Shown: positions 59,130-64,000 of the stretch, in pieces
Layout: each line of letters starts with the position of its first letter
Numbering within the stretch: position 1 is the stretch's first letter
Assembly: GCA_905160935.1 (NCBI GenBank)
Contig: CAJHZI010000818.1
Location: forward strand, 792,001 to 856,000
Direction of reading: 5' to 3'
Source: Enchytraeus crypticus
Taxonomy: Eukaryota; Annelida; Clitellata; Enchytraeida; Enchytraeidae
DNA length: 64,000 nt
Translations under genes and position numbers: made by a program
The notes under the pieces: generated by a model
Databases searched by the model: none
The model's input: the letters and a program-made list of their open reading frames with translations, nothing else
Told to the model about the DNA's origin: nothing

Positions 59130-62100
59130 CTACAAATAATAACAATGTTACAGTACAATACAATGAAAATATTGATATCAGCATCTACAAATAATAACAA
59201 TGTTACAATACAATGCAATGAAAATATTGATATTAGCATCTACAAATAATAACAATGTTACAGTACAATACAATGAAGATATTGATATTAGCATCTACAA
59301 ATAATAACAATGTTACAGTACAACACAATGAAGATATTGATATCAGCATCTACAAATAATTACAATGTTACAGTAAAGTACAATGAAGATTTAGCCTTCG
59401 GTTACTCAAAAACTTCGAAAGCGATGTCAGGGACGTCTCTCTCACGTATCCTTCAATGTAACGTATCAAGCTGAACATACAAGCAGTCTACACCACAAAA
59501 GTGCACTAGTAAATGACCTCACAGAAAATATCCTCTAGCACAACTTTCTTGTCTGAGGCAGTTCAAGGACAAGGCTTCGGGCCGTAGCAACAATATTGAC
59601 ATCTGCTACCATTTCTCCTAACCTCTTTTAAACTCTAGTTGTAAGGCCTGTAAAGTCTATGTTAACGTCTTTTTCTGATACAATTAAATGCCACTCTGAA
59701 CAATCTCATACGGAAATTCTTAGAGCATTGACCGCTTGAATATCTAACACCAAATCCAAATCCAAAGCAGAGTTTCTGTATGTTAAGAGGGGCCAGCACT
59801 GGATTAGAACGATGCATCTACTGATTCGCAGCACAACAGTTAACTGCTCATACCAACATCATCATCATCATCATCGTAATCATCATCATCAGCATCTTCC
59901 CTTGAGTACCAGTTTAGCTTGGTTAGGTAAAACAATGCACTAAAATTTCATTTACGAAAAATCATTTTCGATATACCATAAAAATAAAATTTATCTAACA
60001 ATTACGTCGATTCTATTCATGTATTGTATAGGCATAGCGTAATAAATTCTATCCAAACTTGCAAATGACACTTGATAACATACCTATATTTTCCTTCAGT
60101 TTCTCCATGACGAGACCAATTACAATGAATGTCCCCGTTCTGCCTATTCCAGCACTGTTAGAAATGTAAAGAGATATTTGAATTAACTACCATGTTACAA
60201 TATATCAGCTGTGATAGTATCATACATAGTCATCATCATCATCGTACTCATCATCTTCAGTTTCACTACCATCATGATCATCTGAATTTGAATAACATTG
60301 TAACTAGAGTCCGAATAAGAACAGACTTTCTTTTCTATTCCTTTTAGAAAATTTCTAGAAATTTCTGGATCCTAGGCACTAACCAATAGCATACATTTCT
60401 GACGTTGTTTTCGATATAAGGCCTACAGCTTTGTCGTATTTACGACACGTGAAGTCTAAGATTGATGTATTCTTCATAAAACCGGACACAACGCGGCTAA
60501 ACGGTGATTTTACCATACAAGGTACTTAATTAATTCACACGAAACCCTTAATTATATTATCATCACCATCTTCTCTAAATCCCAGCTTAACTAGGGTCGG
60601 TCGTTATACAAACTGACCTTCTCCATTCCTGTCTGTCACTCCATATCATCAGTTAATCCCCTATTTTTCATATCTCTCTTAATTACTGTATCCCACGTAC
60701 GTTGTGGTCTACCTCTCTCTAACTTAACATCCAGCACTTCCATGCAAACTCTAATCAGTACATCCTCAGCTGCCTTTCTTGCTATATGGTCATACCATTT
60801 CAATCTCGACTGAGCCAACCTATCCCTAATCCCCTCAACACTATAATTCATCCTCACATTCATTTTTTATTTATTCCATTTAGAAACAGTAGAACGGAGT
60901 AGAAAGATTACAATATAAGAAAACTCTTAATTATAACGACATAAACATTTAGAATTGAAAACAGTTTATTAGTTTTAAATGTTAAAAAGAAAACAGTCCA
61001 ATCTTGTTTTGCCTTCGCTATCAATACAAAAGCTTCAATATTCAAAAGAATAATCGCAAGAAGCCAAAAGATATTATATTTAACAATAAATTCTTCTAAG
61101 AGTGAAGACTATTTATAAATTTTCATCATATGCGCAGCTTTGAACTAAGAAGGAAAGACGTTTAACTTGTTAATCAGGAAAATACTAATAATTAAATTAG
61201 CAAAAGCAGGAAAATACTAATAATTAAATTAGCAAAAGCAGGAAAATACTAATAATTAAATTAGCAAAAGCAGGAAAATACTAATAATTAAATTAGCAAA
61301 AGCAGGAAAATACTAATAATTAAATTAGCAAAAGCAGGAAAATACTAATAATTAAATTAGCAAAAGCAGGAAAATACTAATAATTAAATAAGCAAAAGCA
61401 GGAAAATACTAATAATTAAATTAGCAAAAGCAGGAAAATACTAATAATTAAATTAGCAAAAGCAGGAAAATACTAATAATTAAATTAGCAAAAGCAGGAA
61501 AATACTAATAATTAAATTAGCAAAAGCAGGAAAATAATAATAATTAAATTAGCAAAAGCAGGAAAATACTAATAATTAAATTAGCAAAAGCAGGAAAATA
61601 CTAATAATTAAATTAGCAAAAGCAGGAAAATACTAATAATTAAATTAGCAAAAGCAGGAAAATACTAATAATTAAATTAGCAAAAGCAGGAAAATACTAA
61701 TAATTAAATTAGCAAAAGCAGGAAAATACTAATAATTAAATTAGCAAAAGCAGGAAAATACTAATAATTAAATAAGCAAAAGCAGGAAAATACTAATAAT
61801 TAAATTAGCAAAAGCAGGAAAATACTAATAATTAAATTAGCAAAAGCAGGAAAATACTAATAATTAAATTAGCAAAAGCAGGAAAATACTAATAATTAAA
61901 TTAGCAAAAGCAGGAAAATACTAATAATTAAATTAGCAAAAGTCAATCAATCGAAAAATTTGATATACTTTCAAAACCGTATACACTTTTAGCCAAAGTG
62001 AATATCTCGTTTTAAACTGCGGTGTATGATACCATATAGAAAGGCGTCACCCGCTTACGAAGGCATAAAAAAGCCATTTTACTGTATTTTAGATACAGTA

Positions 62101-63588
62101 GAAGGGAGTAGAAAAATTAAAAATAAGGCAACACTCTCTTGGATAATGAACATTAATCCTCGACAAATGCTGGAGAGCAACGGAATGTTGCTATCAATGC
62201 CGAACACTCAACTGCTATCGTTATCGCATCTTGAATGGACAACTCTTTAAACACATGTCGTCTTGACTAAAGTTTAATTGGAAAGCCTTGTGGCGCAGTG
62301 GTAGACCGCTCGTCTTCTGAAAAAGAGGCCGCGATTTTGAGACTGTGTAGCAAAATGGAGGTTTCTCTACTCTGATAAACAGTATCAGAGAGGCTGTGGG
62401 GCATATCTGGTCATGCCGCAGAAAAGCCAAACTTATTGTTCTATTTCATATCTAAAACCCTCCGTGTCGACCTAATAGAAAGGTACAAGGTGTGTTAAAA
62501 GGAAGTCTCTATTCAACTTAATGCACTGCCTACTGGCCTGTCCAATGGTCCATGGTATATAACGCCTCCACTCTTCTCTGTCTTCCGTTTTCCTCTTCAT
62601 GTCCACATACGAGTGGATCTTTAAATCATCAAACATTCTTAATCTTTGTCTGTCTCTGCTTCTCTTTCAAAAGTACTACAAAAGTTGCCTATGATCAAAA
62701 TAAACAATAAATGCATAATATATATCCGGTCGATTATTTGTTTCGTGATTGCTGGTTTTTGACACCTACCTGCAGTGCACAACTATGGGACCACTGGAAC
62801 GTTCAGAGGCATGATGATCATGGGTGTCTTTGCAGAGAGACAATAAGGAGTCTGGATGTTCAGGCACTGATTTATCAGGCCAGGCATGAAACTGGTAGTG
62901 GTACACAAACCTTCTAGACACTTGTACGTACTGATTAGCAGCTTCCTGTTTTATATAAATAACAATAATGCAATTTGTTAATGCAGTAGTCACTTTTATT
63001 ATTATTATTTTTTTTAATATTATTTTTTCTCTTAGTACACGGCTTACTGGAAGATCCGTGGTATATAACGCCTCCACGCATTAATCAATCAATCAATCAA
63101 TAATCAATAAGAATTTAACGTCCGGTTCCTATCATTCGTTTTCCTCTTTATATCCAAATACGAGTGAAACTTTAAATCATCTAAAATTCCTTTTGATATA
63201 CCATTATTGTTGGGGATTCTGCTTATGATGAGGTGGGCAAGATATTCGATCGCGGATCTATATGAGCGGGTTTCAAATTCTGAGATCTCCCGTCACTGAC
63301 ATCGTTTTCGAGTGAGAAAACTGATGTTAACATCAGCTTTTTGCTTTATTGGAAATAGATCAGAATATATACTAGATTTTATCGACAGACAGAATGACAT
63401 ATTGAACATGGTCAGAAGAAAATATATAATGAAAATGAAAAAAATACCGCTCGCTCATATATAAGTAGCAGCGTCCTGACTGTATAATCTCCTTCCCTCT
63501 CTTCATTCATCAGTTTAACTACAAGTCTGTATCCAGTGGCCTCAAATATCGCCACCGACTCTGTTGGCCAATACCGTACACACTTATT
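58984..63588 (-). CDS. Protein tyrosine phosphatase catalytic domain, 3' half (partial gene)
   Basis: Exons 63448-63588, 62770-62945, 60084-60154 and 58984-59129 join in phase. They encode, in order, NKCVRYWP (KNRY-type core), the WPD loop (AWPDKSVPEHP) with the general-acid aspartate, the P-loop VVHCSAGIGRTGTF with catalytic cysteine and arginine, and the Q motif MVQTEAQYVFIH. All catalytic residues are present, so this domain should hydrolyse phosphotyrosine. Spacing fits a classical PTP, and the Q-motif wording is like receptor-type first domains, but no transmembrane or extracellular exon is visible. The 5' exons (substrate-recognition loop onward) lie beyond 64000. After the 58984 donor no further exon was recognised to the left; a second domain or the C-terminus is missing or repeat-buried. 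Confidence 0.88.
59108..59385 (-). repeat. 55-bp minisatellite iterating a PTP splice acceptor
   Basis: Five copies at exact 55-bp spacing (same base at 59127, 59182, 59237, 59292, 59347). Each minus-strand unit carries TTATTATTTGTAG then the exon start ATGCTGATATCAATATTTTC. Confidence 0.93.
59386..60083. other. PTP intron (P-loop to Q-motif exon)
   Basis: Short unique stretches with a degenerate SINE trace (59765-59850) and (ATC)n at 59858-59890. Confidence 0.6.
60084..60154 (-). CDS. PTP exon with P-loop GIGRTGTF
   Basis: 71 nt. Completes HCSAGIGRTGTFIVIGLVME then KLKENI. Acceptor CTAACAG, donor ATAG|GTATGT. Confidence 0.92.
60228..60500 (-). repeat. Composite SINE-like element (family 3), degraded
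   Basis: (ATC)n, GAATAAGAACAGACTTTC, TCTGGATCCTAGGCACTAAC, TATTTACGACACGTGAAGTC. In the PTP intron next to the RTE-like LINE fragment. Further fragments at 3128-3215, 7265-7312, 29953-30055 and 59858-59925. Confidence 0.72.
60560..60863 (-). mobile_element. RTE-like LINE 3' fragment
   Basis: Frame 60636-60863 reads IRDRLAQSRLKWYDHIARKA and LERGRPQRTWDTVIKRDMKN, the C-terminal region of an RTE-type polyprotein. Its 3'UTR continues to 60560 through TATAACGACCGACCCTAGTT, AAGCTGGGATTTAGAGAAGA and TGGTGATGATAAT. That 3'UTR matches the end of the SINE-like family listed at 24037, 35744 and 50250. Confidence 0.8.
61172..61942. repeat. Homogeneous 32-bp minisatellite, about 24 copies
   Basis: Unit AATTAAATTAGCAAAAGCAG then GAAAATACTAAT. 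Copies are nearly identical (a few single-base variants such as AATAAG). Lies in the PTP intron between the WPD-loop and P-loop exons. Confidence 0.95.
61943..62511. other. PTP intron, sequence after the 32-bp array
   Basis: A plus-strand open frame at 62026-62250 has no recognisable content. A tRNA-like block follows at 62284. Confidence 0.5.
62284..62352 (+). repeat. tRNA-like sequence, degenerate
   Basis: CCTTGTGGCGCAGTGGTAGA with an anticodon-loop-like CTCGTCTTCTGAAAAAGAGG, but the T-arm (GCGATTTTGAGAC) is damaged and the acceptor stem does not pair. Likely a SINE head or pseudo-tRNA. Confidence 0.4.
62512..62655 (-). mobile_element. RTE-type LINE 3' fragment
   Basis: ATGCACTGCCTACTGGCCTG through ACGCCTCCACTCTTCTCTGT to CATCAAACATTCTTAATC. 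In the PTP intron, 115 bp from the WPD-loop exon. Confidence 0.82.
62770..62945 (-). CDS. PTP exon with WPD loop
   Basis: 58 codons plus two bases: EAANQYVQVSRRFVYHYQFH, AWPDKSVPEHPDSLLSL, ending GPIVVHC with the catalytic cysteine. Acceptor AAACAG, donor TGCAG|GTAGGT splits the following serine codon. Confidence 0.9.
63024..63230 (-). mobile_element. RTE-type LINE 3' fragment split by another tail
   Basis: CTTAGTACACGGCTTACTGG and ACGCCTCCACGCATTAATC, interrupted at 63080-63135 by an (AATC)n-tailed LINE end, then resuming with CGTTTTCCTCTTTATATCCA. A nested insertion. Confidence 0.78.
63080..63135 (-). mobile_element. Solo LINE 3' end, (AATC)n tail
   Basis: AATCAATCAATCAATAATCA, AGAATTTAACGTCCGGTTCC. 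Inserted inside an RTE-type LINE end. Confidence 0.78.
63227..63346 (+). repeat. tRNA-derived SINE (family 1)
   Basis: Diverged copy lacking the extreme head; 100 bp from a PTP exon. Confidence 0.82.
63448..63588 (-). CDS. PTP exon with KCxxYWP motif
   Basis: 47 codons: NKCVRYWPTESVAIFEATGY through GDYTVRTLLLIYERA. Acceptor TTTCAG, donor GCG|GTATTT, phase 0. Confidence 0.85.
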
Positions 63589-64000
63589 CTGAAATCAGAA
63601 TCATTCAGCACAACGATAAAATACAATTATGTGTTCGTTTGTGTTGCTAAAAGCCAAAATCAAGCCAAAGACAAGTTCAACGCCAGTTTCTTGTCTCGAA
63701 AGAATGCCAGTAACGGGAAGAGCTTTGGATTATTTAATGACATGCAGTGGTAGATTAACCCATCAGTTTAAAGTTCAGCTTATATTTGCCTGACAAATAC
63801 AATTACATCCCATGTGTAAGAATCAATTTCAGAAACGTCATTCGCAAGTTTCTAATAAACAAATTTACATTTTGGAGAAACCATTTTAGATCAATTTATT
63901 TATTTATTTTCACCAATTCAATGGTAGATAAGCACAAAAGACAAAATTACAAAGCCATCAAGTGAGTAAGTTTTAATAAGTGAATCGCTTTCGAGTGAGG
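63589..64000. other. PTP intron at the right edge
   Basis: No further PTP exon recognised. Diverged SINE trace at 63672-63760. The last 19 bases (from 63982) match the GCTTTCGAGTGAGG part of family 1 SINEs, so a copy probably continues past the edge. Confidence 0.6.

Noticed and set aside
58412..59184. Glycine-, proline-, threonine- and valine-rich long ORFs
   Set aside because: Low-complexity translations of the ACC/AGC/AAT array; only the minus-strand end (58984-59129) is real PTP coding sequence.
61172..61942. CRISPR-like array of direct repeats
   Set aside because: Units are contiguous with no unique spacers, and this is eukaryotic DNA. Same for 42603-43122 and 56690-57262.
62026..62250. 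74-codon plus-strand ORF
   Set aside because: No recognisable motif, no splice or start context, inside a minus-strand intron.
62284..62352. Functional tRNA gene
   Set aside because: The D-arm is tRNA-like but the T-arm and acceptor stem do not form; treated as a SINE head or pseudo-tRNA.

Overview
The window is animal nuclear DNA. It is AT-rich and intron-rich, with GT-AG introns, long (AT)n arrays, many minisatellites and dozens of non-LTR retrotransposon and SINE fragments. Nothing in it looks bacterial. The repeats and the Fuseless-type gene fit an invertebrate, probably marine, but the phylum cannot be fixed from the sequence alone.

Three host genes can be assembled by hand, all on the minus strand. 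(1) 1715-20857: a complete sodium:solute symporter of the SLC5 family, closest in layout to the SLC5A5/6/8/12 branch. It has 15 coding exons whose phases all agree, giving 609 residues. (2) 32182-37227: a four-exon gene of 533 residues for a Fuseless-type multi-pass membrane protein, with an acidic N-terminal region and four copies of a W-x-G-x-W motif. (3) 58984-63588 and beyond the right edge: four exons covering the second half of a classical protein tyrosine phosphatase domain, with WPD loop, HCSAGIGRTG signature and Q motif intact. Its 5' exons lie right of the window and its 3' end was not found.

The rest is mobile-element debris. A nearly full-length but frameshifted Jockey/CR1-like LINE lies at about 25300-29090. 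There are 5'-truncated remnants of at least four other LINE groups, a tRNA-derived SINE of about 135 bp in more than 15 copies, two composite SINE-like families of about 200-300 bp, a second tRNA-type SINE, and a 454-bp foldback MITE at 46269-46722. Several LINE and SINE families end in a short hairpin followed by a family-specific microsatellite: (AGAG)n, (AAT)n, (TTGA)n, (GAT)n or (TTG)n.

The most unusual signal is tandem arrays built on exon-intron junctions. A 33-bp array (8760-9140) iterates the splice donor of SLC5 exon 9 and keeps the reading frame open. A 55-bp array (59108-59385) iterates the splice acceptor of a phosphatase exon. An 18-bp-type array (15197-15545) forms the region just upstream of the SLC5 exon 6 acceptor. 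In addition, a SINE ends at the exon 8 donor and appears to supply its intronic bases.
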